Positions 12,095 through 20,541 of a stretch of DNA of 64,000 nucleotides are shown in pieces (the stretch's first letter is position 1; each line of letters begins with the position of its first letter). The translations under genes and the position numbers were made by a program. Source of the stretch: Acidobacteriota bacterium (GTDB lineage Bacteria > Acidobacteriota > UBA6911 > RPQK01 > JAJDTT01); the NCBI GenBank assembly GCA_028874215.1, contig JAPPLF010000041.1, positions 44,294 to 108,293 on the forward strand, read 5' to 3'. The notes under the pieces are model-generated. The model made no database searches. It had not been told where the DNA came from and saw only the letters and a list, made by a program, of their open reading frames with translations.

Positions 12095-13090
12095 ATGATT
12101 GTTGCAGGCGACACCCGCGGGACGAGACGCTTCCGAGAGGCCAGGGACAAGGGCTGTGCGTTTCTATTGGACCAATTGCGAACCGACGGCGGCTTCGGAG
12201 ACTCCGAAAAGGGCCTGCTCGAGTACCACAAAGTCCCTGCGGCCTTGGCCGCGTGCGGCGAAACCTCCGCGGCCAACCGCCTCTGCAGTTGGATTCGGGA
12301 GAACGGAACGCTTCCCGACGGGGACTTCGGGCCCAGGCCCGAGGCGATCCGCGGTTACGGCTACACCTACTTCAACGCGTGGGTGATCAAGGCCGCTCAC
12401 CGCTTGGGACATTTCGACCTTTCGCAGCGGGGCATGGATTTCCTGATGAGTTTCCGGGACAGCCGGACCGGCGGGTTCCTGTCCAGTCCGGTGGAACACG
12501 ATCCCCTGGAGCAACAGGACCTCTGGGTGGTCGCGGGATGCGGCTGGTCCGCCCTCTACACCGGCAGGATCGAAGTTGCCCGGGGAGTGGGCCGGTGGAT
12601 GAAGACCCTCATGGAGGTCCAGCCCAACTATCCGGCCCAGTTTTACGCGGTCTACAGCAGGGAACAGGGGTTGCACGTCGAGCATGACGCCGCCGACGCG
12701 TTCCGGTATGTCCTGAACCGGGACGCCGAGCGGGATGAACCCTTCTACAACCCGGGAATCGCGGGCGGGTTTCTCGCCCTCCTCTATCAGGCCACCGGCG
12801 AGGAAGAGTGGCTGGAACTCGCCAGGGAGTACATGCTTCTGGCGGAAGGCGCCAGTGAATATCTCTACAGCCTGGTCCGCGCCGGAAAACCGGGATGGGC
12901 GGCATCCGTGATGTACACCCTGACTGCCGAGGAGAAGTACCGGGAGATGGCGGTTCGCGTGGGCGACGGCCTGATCGCGTCTCAGTCGCCTGAGGGTTGG
13001 TGGGGCAACGTCGGCGAGACGGCGGCCAACAGCGACATCACCGCCGAAATGGTCTTCTGGCTGGACCATATCTGCCAGGCCGTTTCCTGA
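12095..13090 (+). CDS. Alpha/alpha-toroid protein (terpenoid-cyclase or GH88/105-like fold)
   Basis: 331 residues without a signal peptide. It shows repeated helix-turn units with Gly-rich connectors, such as RTDGGFGDSEKG, RTGGFLSSPVEHD, GIAGGFLALLYQATG and SPEGWWGNVGE. This is typical of alpha/alpha-barrel proteins (prenyltransferase/squalene-cyclase-like repeats, or unsaturated glucuronyl hydrolases). The DxDD motif of squalene-hopene cyclase is absent, and the protein is half the cyclase length, so it is not a hopene synthase. Probable cytoplasmic enzyme or binding protein of unknown substrate. A GGAG at 12083-12086 supports the ATG at 12095. Confidence 0.7.
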   Translation: MIVAGDTRGTRRFREARDKGCAFLLDQLRTDGGFGDSEKGLLEYHKVPAALAACGETSAANRLCSWIRENGTLPDGDFGPRPEAIRGYGYTYFNAWVIKAAHRLGHFDLSQRGMDFLMSFRDSRTGGFLSSPVEHDPLEQQDLWVVAGCGWSALYTGRIEVARGVGRWMKTLMEVQPNYPAQFYAVYSREQGLHVEHDAADAFRYVLNRDAERDEPFYNPGIAGGFLALLYQATGEEEWLELAREYMLLAEGASEYLYSLVRAGKPGWAASVMYTLTAEEKYREMAVRVGDGLIASQSPEGWWGNVGETAANSDITAEMVFWLDHICQAVS

Positions 13091-13215
13091 CGGCATTTGC
13101 GAGAGCATTCCCAACGTCCCGTCTACCGTTGCCCCTTGACCTGCATCCCTACCTGCAGGCCTGTGGAGGCCGCCGAGCCGCGTGGGGTTCTCGACGCCGG
13201 GTCCTGAACGCCCGT

Positions 13216-14454
13216 TCACGGCAATATCCGGGCGTCCGTCAAGACCCGGCGGAAGTTGCCGTAAGTCATGTTCCTGGCAATGACGTAACAGGCGTCCTCG
13301 GCGGTATTCACCACGCCGTACCAGTCGAAGTCGCGCCGGATCCCGTTGTAGACCGGCAGCTTCAACTCGCCTCCCTCCGAATCCAGGGCCAACTCGGGGG
13401 CGTCAGGTTCCGGCCAGCAGAGCTTTCCGTGGACCTCCCGAACCTGGAGATCGAGACCCTGGACGGGAATCCGGGCGTAGAGCAGAGGATCCTTGAGCCG
13501 GCACCAGGCCCGGGTGTACAGACCCACCAGGCGCCCCCCGGTTGCTTCCCAGAGATAAAGGCGCAGGTTGGAATCCAGGTCGACCCGCTCCCGGAATCGG
13601 GATCCCATCAGGAACGAGGCGCCGCTGACGGAAAGGTCGTACCGGTTGTCCACGGGGGTCTGAAGCCCCAGATAGGGGGCCAGCATCTGCTTGTAGGTCA
13701 TGGCGCACTGCTCGAACCCCTCGCCGAAGGCGACTCCCTGCGTCGTGGCGGGATCGTATCTCAGGTTGCGCTTCCGGAATTCGTTCCGGATGTCCCACGC
13801 GGCCAGCCGGCTGAAGTAGAGCACCTCCAGCACGGCTGGATTCCAGGTGGCGGCCACGGCGCCGGCTTCGTCGATGGCCTCCCGGATCTCCGCCGCCAAC
13901 TCCTCCCGGATCTCCGCCGGCACTCCATCCAGGAACTCGTCTCGCCCCGGCAAGTCCGGCTCCGACAGGAATCGCTCCAGAGGATGGTCCAGCTTCCGCC
14001 ACTCCGCCGGCGGTTGCTTCAGCTCCCGGTCCACGAGAACGGCTCGCCGTCCCAGAGTGCGGCTGGCGTAGTCTTGCAACTCGAGCATGGGTGCCTTGTC
14101 GCCGATGGGGAAAAGGAGCAAGACCTCGTCCGCCTTCATCCTGGACATGAGGTCCTTCTGGAGACGGTTGACCTCCAGCTCCTTCCGGTAGGTCGCGTCC
14201 CAGACGGGCCGGCTGTAGGGGCTGTGTTCGTCCCAGTCCCCGGGCGGAGGATCCAGTCCCGCCGTCTGCCAGCAGACCGGGTGGAACATGAAGTAGATCT
14301 TCCGCACGTCCAGCGGTCCGGGTCCGGCATCGGCTCCTGAGAAAGTTTCTCCGCAGCCGATCAGGGGAAGGATCAGAAGAAGAATGGAGGCCAGGACGCT
14401 CAACGGGACGAGAGTTCGCAGACGTGGTGAGCGAGCGCCGAATCGAAAGGTCAT
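13216..14454 (-). CDS. Lipoprotein of unknown function, 412 residues
   Basis: The leader ends in LILPLIGC, placing the lipidated cysteine at residue 34, so the protein should sit on the periplasmic side of a membrane. The mature part has an alpha/beta start ('VRKIYFMFHPVCWQ'), a long charged helical middle with LAAEIREAIDEAGAVAATW, and a mixed C-terminus. The order (isochorismatase- or flavodoxin-like strand, then helices) does not lead me to a known family. It lies downstream of the sialidase gene on the same strand with 123 bases between, so it may be read from the same or a separate promoter. Confidence 0.7.
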   Translation of the reverse strand: MTFRFGARSPRLRTLVPLSVLASILLLILPLIGCGETFSGADAGPGPLDVRKIYFMFHPVCWQTAGLDPPPGDWDEHSPYSRPVWDATYRKELEVNRLQKDLMSRMKADEVLLLFPIGDKAPMLELQDYASRTLGRRAVLVDRELKQPPAEWRKLDHPLERFLSEPDLPGRDEFLDGVPAEIREELAAEIREAIDEAGAVAATWNPAVLEVLYFSRLAAWDIRNEFRKRNLRYDPATTQGVAFGEGFEQCAMTYKQMLAPYLGLQTPVDNRYDLSVSGASFLMGSRFRERVDLDSNLRLYLWEATGGRLVGLYTRAWCRLKDPLLYARIPVQGLDLQVREVHGKLCWPEPDAPELALDSEGGELKLPVYNGIRRDFDWYGVVNTAEDACYVIARNMTYGNFRRVLTDARILP

Positions 14455-14577
14455 TTCTTGTCTTCAGAACCGGTTCTTGGGAGCGAGTCTAGCACGGCCC
14501 GGGAAAGGGAATTTCGTATCGGCCTGCCGCGCCGGGGCCGTTGGCGAATGCAGTTCGTTGACGGGAAATCTCCACAG

Positions 14578-15900
14578 TCAGGGCCGGACGACGATCCGGC
14601 GCGCCTCGTAGAGCGTCTTCATGTCCCGCAGGAAATGCTCGCTGTCGTTTTCCCACATCCGGAGTGTTTCACCCAGCGATTTCCCAGGCAAAACGAAACG
14701 ATAGGAGAGCACGACGCAGGAGTCGGGGCCGGTGGCGGCGATCTGAGTGTACCCTTGCGTCAACGGTTCGGCGATCTTGCGGGGTTGAGTCCAGGTATAC
14801 CCCTTGTCGGGACTGAACATGACGTAGTCTCCCGCCGCCGCCGAAGGATCTTCAATTCCGACCTGGCTCTTGTAGCGCTTGTGATAGTCGGCGAGGCCCG
14901 CGGGGTAGTACCCGCCGTTGGGATCCTCCCAGTAGATGTACCGCATGGGGCGCCAGCCGAAGCTGCAGGCCAGGATCCCATTCTCCAACAGGGTCATTCT
15001 CGGCCGCAGGCCCAGCGTCTCCAGGGAGACCGGCTCGCTCCAGGTCCGTCCTCCGTCCATGGAACGGCACTGAAAAAGGGGCGCGTAGCGGCCGGTTCGC
15101 ATGATCGCCAGCAGTTCCCCGCCGCCGAAATCCACGAGGGCCGGCTCGCAGAAACTCTCCTGCCCGGTCTTGCCGTCGTAGGCAATGGTCGAAAGATATT
15201 CCCAATTCTTCCCGTCATCGGTGGAGGCCAATATGTAGGTGCGGTACATGGGCGCGACGCCCAGTTTGGTGTCGAATCCGCTGATGGGCACGTCGTCGCC
15301 GACGAAGTTGCCGTAGGAGAGCCCCAGCAGCGTTCCGTCCGGCAGCTCATGGGCGAGCTCGACATGGGGAGCTCGAGACACGGTCTTGTAATCGTCAGCG
15401 ATGACAGGCTTGAACCGGGGCACGGAGATGGCGGTTTCCTGCCAGGATTCATCGCCAACGTCCTTGAAGTCGCCGAGCCCGTTCAATTTCATATGTCCGG
15501 CGAGGAAAACTCCCGGCCGTTCTGACGGCCGGACGCCCCGCTTGAGCAGATAGAACGAACCGTCCCGGCGCTGTAGCGCCTGGTATCTGGAGATCGCGAC
15601 CGGCTGTTTCCGCCAAGTGCGGCCGCCGTCGGTGGAACGCAGGATCTTGTCCGCGCTCCCAATGAGGATGATGGAACCGTCGAGCAGCTTGAGCAGCGGC
15701 GTGTAGCGAGAGTAATAGGGGGGCGCCGCCCCATCTTCGTGCACGATGGAGGGCTCGGAGACGGTCACCGACGTGACCGCGGCCCTTGAATGGAGCAGCA
15801 TCGGTTTCTCTTGTGGCGGGGCCGCCGGCACGTGCGCGCCGGCAAAGGCAATTCCCAGCAGACGACTCAGCAACAGAGTCCCGGTCACTGCAACAGGCAT
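14578..15900 (-). CDS. Secreted sialidase-family (BNR/Asp-box) protein
   Basis: 440 residues; the N-terminus MPVAVTGTLLLSRLLGIAFA is a Sec signal peptide and GAGGAAAG lies just before the ATG at 15898-15900. Four Asp-boxes are visible: STDGGRTW, STDDGKNW, SMDGGRTW and SPDKGYTW, at the spacing of a six-bladed sialidase propeller. An arginine in 'AIMRTGRYAPLFQ' could be one of the carboxylate-binding arginines. The family (exo-alpha-sialidase-like) in environmental bacteria includes many proteins with other sugar substrates, so true sialic-acid cleavage is not implied. It follows a related glycosidase-like gene on the same strand with a 45-base gap. Confidence 0.85.
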   Translation of the reverse strand: MPVAVTGTLLLSRLLGIAFAGAHVPAAPPQEKPMLLHSRAAVTSVTVSEPSIVHEDGAAPPYYSRYTPLLKLLDGSIILIGSADKILRSTDGGRTWRKQPVAISRYQALQRRDGSFYLLKRGVRPSERPGVFLAGHMKLNGLGDFKDVGDESWQETAISVPRFKPVIADDYKTVSRAPHVELAHELPDGTLLGLSYGNFVGDDVPISGFDTKLGVAPMYRTYILASTDDGKNWEYLSTIAYDGKTGQESFCEPALVDFGGGELLAIMRTGRYAPLFQCRSMDGGRTWSEPVSLETLGLRPRMTLLENGILACSFGWRPMRYIYWEDPNGGYYPAGLADYHKRYKSQVGIEDPSAAAGDYVMFSPDKGYTWTQPRKIAEPLTQGYTQIAATGPDSCVVLSYRFVLPGKSLGETLRMWENDSEHFLRDMKTLYEARRIVVRP

Positions 15901-15945
15901 GGTCTCTTTCCTCGCTGTCCGATTCAGATCAAACGCACCGTGAGT

Positions 15946-18747
15946 CTATCTGAAGGTGAAACCGTAGAGGCGGGCTCGGCCGTCGAGCGTAAAGCGGAGC
16001 CGTAGCGTTCCCGTGCCCGGGTGCTCGACCCTTCGGGTCCGGGTCCACCGGACCGGGACCGCTACTCCATCCTGGTTCAGGACTCGACCGGTGGCCAGCA
16101 CTTGCCGGGCATCGATCAACTCGACGGCGATTCGGCCCGCGTTACGGGAGAGTCCTTCGACATTCACCTCAAGATCCGGAGGGATAGACTTTCCGGCCAG
16201 AGGAATCGTGGTGAACCACCCCGAGTCCTTCCCTTCCGCGACCTCCAGGCTCACGAATCCGTCTTTGCGGATGGTGGCCAGACCGCTCTCCATGGGCAGG
16301 TCGATCCAGTCGTGGTACGGCCCGATGCTCACCGGACTGCCCGAGTAGTAGAGCCACAGGTCGTCTCCCACGGCCACCGGCAGATCCGCAGGGGAGGTCC
16401 AGCCGCCGTCCCAGGCGCCGGGCGGCCCCAACTCGACGGCGGGGACGCCGTCGAAGACGTGAACGAAGTTGCGCCCGTCCCGGCTCACGGCCAGTTGTTG
16501 GGGGCTCAACTGCAGGGCGTCCCAAGCGTCGAACAGACCCAGATACACCTGGCCGGCGATCCAGACGGACATGGCATGTTGCTCCACTTCGGTTCCGGCG
16601 CGTGGATAGAAGACCGGATTCCGGGGGTCGGAAGTCCAATGGATCAGGTCGGGGCTCCAGTACCGGCAGGTTCGGCGGGTGTATCGCGGAACCAGCAGGC
16701 CGGTCCCGAAACAGTGGCGGCCGAACACTTTCCAGCGGCGCTCCGGATCGGTCTCCAGCGAATCGTGGAACAGATTCCTCCGGTCTCCGAAGCGGCCCGG
16801 ATTCGTGCCGCCGCCGGGAAGCCGGTTCGGATTGACCAGGATCCCGCCGGACCAGCGGATGCCGTCCGCCGAGTAGTGGAGCCGGTTGCCGTCCGTGTGG
16901 TCCACCATCGCCTTGTAGCGCTTCTCCGGGTCGGGATCCCGTTCGTCCTTGACCACCATGGCCCAATGGCCGTGCGGCCGGTAGCTCAGGTCGACGATGT
17001 TGTTCCGCTTTGATCCCCGGTGTTCCACCTGGTCGAGAACCGGCTTGACCCAGTGGATGCCGTCTTCGCTCTCGGCGTAACCGACCCGGTAACCGCCCGA
17101 GTACCGGTTTCTCACGGTGTCCCGGTCGGTGCCCGAATACCAGATTCGAAATTTGCCGTCGTCGAGCAGAACCTCTCCGTAGGCGATGGCTCGTGCGTCG
17201 TCCCAGGTCCCGGGGGAACCTCTGCGCAGGACCGGGTTGGCCGGGTGCTTGCGCATGGGGTGAAAGGAGCGCCGCAGGTTGTCCAGAGCGCTCACTTCCA
17301 GCATGTCGAGGAAGAGGATCTTGCGGCCCGGCTCCGGATTCAGGTCCGGGACCTTCAAGGTGTCGAAGAAGACGCCTCCGCCGCTGCCCCGGGTGGCGAG
17401 GGCCATCCCCAGGGCTTCCGCGTTCCCTCCCGTCCCTTTGCCCACGGTGTGGAAGTGACTGAGGGCGGGCGCCCGGGTCATCGCCTCGTGGGAAACCGGA
17501 TCGCCGCCGGCCGTTCGTCCTCTGCAGGCCGCGCCGAACCGGGAGCCCAGCCACCGGGAATAGAAGGTGTGGCTCCGCGTCGTATTGGTCCAGAAGACCC
17601 AACCGGCGTCGTGCGGATCCCGAACCAGAATGGGGTGATGGAAATGCTCCGGACTCGAGTGCAGTCCCTGGACGCTCCAGGATTCTCCGTCGAAAAAGGC
17701 GTACAGGATCTGATGCTCCACCTTTTCCCAGGCCACCAGGGCGTGCCGGCCCCAGCCGATGACGCTGTGGCTGACGAATCCGGTTCCGGTCCAGGGGACA
17801 TGGGGGGCGGAGGTGGTGAAGTCGCGCTGACGGTCGAAGCCGTCGGTGAAATTGGGGAATTGGAGATAGAAGAGGAAGTTGAACCCTTTTCTCGAGGAGG
17901 TCAGGTGCAATGTGCCGGAGCGGTCCAGATCGGCGACCGGGGCGCCAAAATCGCCCGGACGCGTCAGGGGCCGCCGGATCCAGCCTCCCTCTCTTGGCGA
18001 AGCCGCCCAGAGTTGCCGGGCCGGCCGGCGGGCGCGCCTCGAGTACGAATGGCCCTTGTCCCGGAACTCATAGATGTTCTCGGCGGCGGCCGGAACGGCC
18101 TGGCTGTAGAGGATCCAGGGCCGGCCCCGGGCATCGGTCACCAGGTCCCCGAATTCGGTCCCCTCGCCGTGATCGATTCTTTCGGGACCTGGGGTCTTGC
18201 CGTCGGCCCGGGTCCAATTCTTTCTCCTTCCCAGGCTCGCTGACGGGTCCATGCTTCCGGCTGGGCACCGCGCATACCAGATCCCTTGCGGCTCGGAACT
18301 CTGGAAGACCAGGTGCAGGATGTCGTCCCGGCCGATGACCAGGCTCGCCGCCCGCGCGCCCGTGAACGGACCGGTCAGGACCGGCCGGCTCGACCCCCCT
18401 GCCATGGCCATGGCAGGGGTGAAATCGCCGGCAAATTCAGGACGGGGGTCTTTGGAGGTCGATAGGAAAACCGTCGGGTTCCCATCGGCGGCGCCGTCGT
18501 GGGCCAGGAACCAGATTCCCTTGGAGTTGCCGGCGATCTGTCGTCCATTGGTCCGAGGGAAAGGAGGAACTCCGTTGTGGCTGCCTGTCCGCAGCGTCAG
18601 AACCGCAGCCACGTCGGGCGTGGTCCAGAGCACGCAGACGGAAAGAATCATTACACGTATGCAAGCGCGGATTCGGGGCTTGACTGAGACGAAAATCCCT
18701 GTTGTGGGGACGATTGCGGCGGAAGAATCGGCACGGAGTGGATTCAT
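15946..18747 (-). CDS. Large secreted propeller protein, glycosidase-like (GH43/GH32-like repeats)
   Basis: 933 residues. A hydrophobic stretch (VMILSVCVLWTTPDVAA, residues 32-48) is the likely signal peptide; the true start could be the internal Met at 18651. The first 430 residues form one propeller of 'DLVTDARGRPWILYSQ' type blades. The second half has blades typical of five-bladed glycosidases ('GKFRIWYSGTDRDT', 'LHYSADGIRWSGG', 'DDLWLYYSGSPVS'). The last 90 residues are a beta-sandwich ending LRFTLDGRARLYGFTFR. That C-terminal module and the second propeller resemble the protein at 30252, so the two are paralogues. I infer action on, or binding of, an extracellular glycan. Confidence 0.75.
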   Translation of the reverse strand: MNPLRADSSAAIVPTTGIFVSVKPRIRACIRVMILSVCVLWTTPDVAAVLTLRTGSHNGVPPFPRTNGRQIAGNSKGIWFLAHDGAADGNPTVFLSTSKDPRPEFAGDFTPAMAMAGGSSRPVLTGPFTGARAASLVIGRDDILHLVFQSSEPQGIWYARCPAGSMDPSASLGRRKNWTRADGKTPGPERIDHGEGTEFGDLVTDARGRPWILYSQAVPAAAENIYEFRDKGHSYSRRARRPARQLWAASPREGGWIRRPLTRPGDFGAPVADLDRSGTLHLTSSRKGFNFLFYLQFPNFTDGFDRQRDFTTSAPHVPWTGTGFVSHSVIGWGRHALVAWEKVEHQILYAFFDGESWSVQGLHSSPEHFHHPILVRDPHDAGWVFWTNTTRSHTFYSRWLGSRFGAACRGRTAGGDPVSHEAMTRAPALSHFHTVGKGTGGNAEALGMALATRGSGGGVFFDTLKVPDLNPEPGRKILFLDMLEVSALDNLRRSFHPMRKHPANPVLRRGSPGTWDDARAIAYGEVLLDDGKFRIWYSGTDRDTVRNRYSGGYRVGYAESEDGIHWVKPVLDQVEHRGSKRNNIVDLSYRPHGHWAMVVKDERDPDPEKRYKAMVDHTDGNRLHYSADGIRWSGGILVNPNRLPGGGTNPGRFGDRRNLFHDSLETDPERRWKVFGRHCFGTGLLVPRYTRRTCRYWSPDLIHWTSDPRNPVFYPRAGTEVEQHAMSVWIAGQVYLGLFDAWDALQLSPQQLAVSRDGRNFVHVFDGVPAVELGPPGAWDGGWTSPADLPVAVGDDLWLYYSGSPVSIGPYHDWIDLPMESGLATIRKDGFVSLEVAEGKDSGWFTTIPLAGKSIPPDLEVNVEGLSRNAGRIAVELIDARQVLATGRVLNQDGVAVPVRWTRTRRVEHPGTGTLRLRFTLDGRARLYGFTFR

Positions 18748-18774
18748 CGAGCCGTCAATGATAGCTGATCCGCC

Positions 18775-20325
18775 CTACCTCTCAGATAGTACGAGCTCCA
18801 GTACGGTGGGAATGTCATCTCGGATCGCCACATCCGGAAATACCCGATGAAACGAGCTGTCACCATAGCCGGCAACAGTCAGGGAATAGGTCCCGGCAGG
18901 AATGTGCCTGAAGGCAAATTGTCCGTGCTCGGAGAGTATTTTGCTCGACCCTCCTCGACCAGTTTCCTTGTCGTTCAGACTGATACTGAAATCCTGCACC
19001 GGCCTACCCTTTTGGTCTACGACCCGGCCCAGGAGTTCTCCGCGGCCACTCAGATGGAGCTCAATGTAGGGTTGGTATTCCTGCATGACCACGGCCTCGG
19101 AGAAGCCGAAGCCAAGGTGAACGGCTGAGGCGAATATTCGGACAGGGTACGTCGTGGCGTAGTATTGCTTGTCTTCTCCGGATGCCTTCAAATCGTCACC
19201 AGGTGATTCATGTAGCACCAGTCCGTCGTCTTCTAGTGATCTGCCCTCCACCCCTGCATCTTTCACCGGCCTTCCGCTCGGATCGTACACACGCACGGTA
19301 AAGATTTCGCGCTTGCTCAGAGTGATATTCCTGGTGATGTCGCCAGTTAGCCTCAGTTGTTCCTGGTGGCTGGAGTAGCCTGAGGCGTTCACAAACATCC
19401 TTGCCTTACCCGTAGGTATCATCATTTCAAAATAGCCGTTGGCGTCGGTCGAGGTCCCTCGCCTTGGCATTGCCCTGGGTTTCACAATCAACATTGCGCT
19501 GGTAACGGGTTGTCCGGATCCGTCCACCACCTCGCCGGACAATCTGACCAGTCCTGTCTCCTCTGCCAGGATGATTTGAATCGGCTCAGTCCCGGGAATC
19601 AGGATCCCCTCCTCCAGAATCGGCTTGTGCAGCAGCTTGCTCACATGAACCTTGTAAGTTCCGCGCGGAATCCCGACCTCAAACCAGCCGCCCTGGCGTG
19701 TCTTCGTTCGAAAGAGAGTGCCCTCCGCCTTTCCACGCGTCATGTGCTTGAAGAGTACAGATGCCTCCTCAACTCCCTGGCCATACTGATTCCTCACGAT
19801 GCCTGTTGCATGGGTCTTGGGCGGGAGGGCGATCGTTCTTCGAATCGTAGGTGTCAGCGAGTCGGCCCGGAAGCGAGGTGACCCTCCGGCCTTGGCGTAC
19901 TCGGGGTGTCTTGCGGTGACCCGGTATTCGCCGAATTCGAGATTCAGCAGGACTCGCCCGCTCCCGTCACTCGCATGAGATGACTCGACAGTTCTCGTCT
20001 GCAAGTTGAGAACTGTAAGAGTCGCCGCCGGGATTGGCGACCGGGAGTCCTCATCCAGGATCAGGATTTCGACACGAGTACTCTCTGCCGTATTCTTTCT
20101 CTTGGCTTCACTGAGTCTGTTCCGACGAAATCCCCCTGGCGCGGCTTGAACGGTCTTGCGAGGAGACTCATTCGGGCCGGAGACCGGCTCTGCGAAAGTT
20201 GTCCGTGCTTGCTCGCTCGACGTTGTCGTCTTTTCTTGCCGTTTCCAATACTCCAACGAGAGAAGAACGGCCAACGAGACAAGTGCCAGAGTGATCACTC
20301 GGCGCCGCATAATTCTGTTCCTCAT
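18775..20325 (-). CDS. Membrane-anchored protein with carboxypeptidase-regulatory-like repeats
   Basis: 516 residues. Residues 8-25 (VITLALVSLAVLLSLEYW) form one membrane helix or uncleaved signal. It is followed by a Ser/Thr/Lys-rich linker and then four or five CarboxypepD-regulatory (transthyretin-like) domains, with repeats such as GQPVTSAMLIVKPR, TDANGYFEMMIPTG, GRPVKDAGVEGR and GRPVQDFSISLND. Such domains are structural and often mediate surface binding. AGAAGGA precedes the ATG at 20325. The gene is compositionally odd: the sample 19381-19500 is about 52% GC, far below its neighbours. No catalytic domain is seen. Confidence 0.8.
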   Translation of the reverse strand: MRNRIMRRRVITLALVSLAVLLSLEYWKRQEKTTTSSEQARTTFAEPVSGPNESPRKTVQAAPGGFRRNRLSEAKRKNTAESTRVEILILDEDSRSPIPAATLTVLNLQTRTVESSHASDGSGRVLLNLEFGEYRVTARHPEYAKAGGSPRFRADSLTPTIRRTIALPPKTHATGIVRNQYGQGVEEASVLFKHMTRGKAEGTLFRTKTRQGGWFEVGIPRGTYKVHVSKLLHKPILEEGILIPGTEPIQIILAEETGLVRLSGEVVDGSGQPVTSAMLIVKPRAMPRRGTSTDANGYFEMMIPTGKARMFVNASGYSSHQEQLRLTGDITRNITLSKREIFTVRVYDPSGRPVKDAGVEGRSLEDDGLVLHESPGDDLKASGEDKQYYATTYPVRIFASAVHLGFGFSEAVVMQEYQPYIELHLSGRGELLGRVVDQKGRPVQDFSISLNDKETGRGGSSKILSEHGQFAFRHIPAGTYSLTVAGYGDSSFHRVFPDVAIRDDIPTVLELVLSER

Positions 20326-20541
20326 GCCATATCCTTCTCAACTTGGCTTCTTGACTGTGGTTTGCGGGGCTTTTGTCTGCCCCCTCTTCTTTGTACAACG
20401 TCCGGAAGTCAGGTTTGGTCACAGAAAAGTTCTATTTTTTCTGAGTCGCGCGTCGATTGGGCGCTGGAGCGGATTGACGGCTCGACTCAGGCGAGTGGAA
20501 ACATACGACCGGGAGATTCGCTCAGCAGTCTCATCGAGCCA
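20326..20541. other. Low-GC spacer between two minus-strand genes
   Basis: 216 bases without a supported gene. It contains A/T-rich tracts (around 20415-20445, including tctattttttctgag) that contrast with the surrounding GC-rich DNA and continue the low-GC composition of the gene at 18775. It presumably carries the promoter of that gene; no convincing boxes were picked. Confidence 0.4.

Noticed and set aside
12095-13090. Squalene-hopene cyclase that could complete the hpn route
   Set aside because: It has an alpha/alpha fold but only 331 residues and no DxDD motif, and it lies 28 kb away from hpnC.
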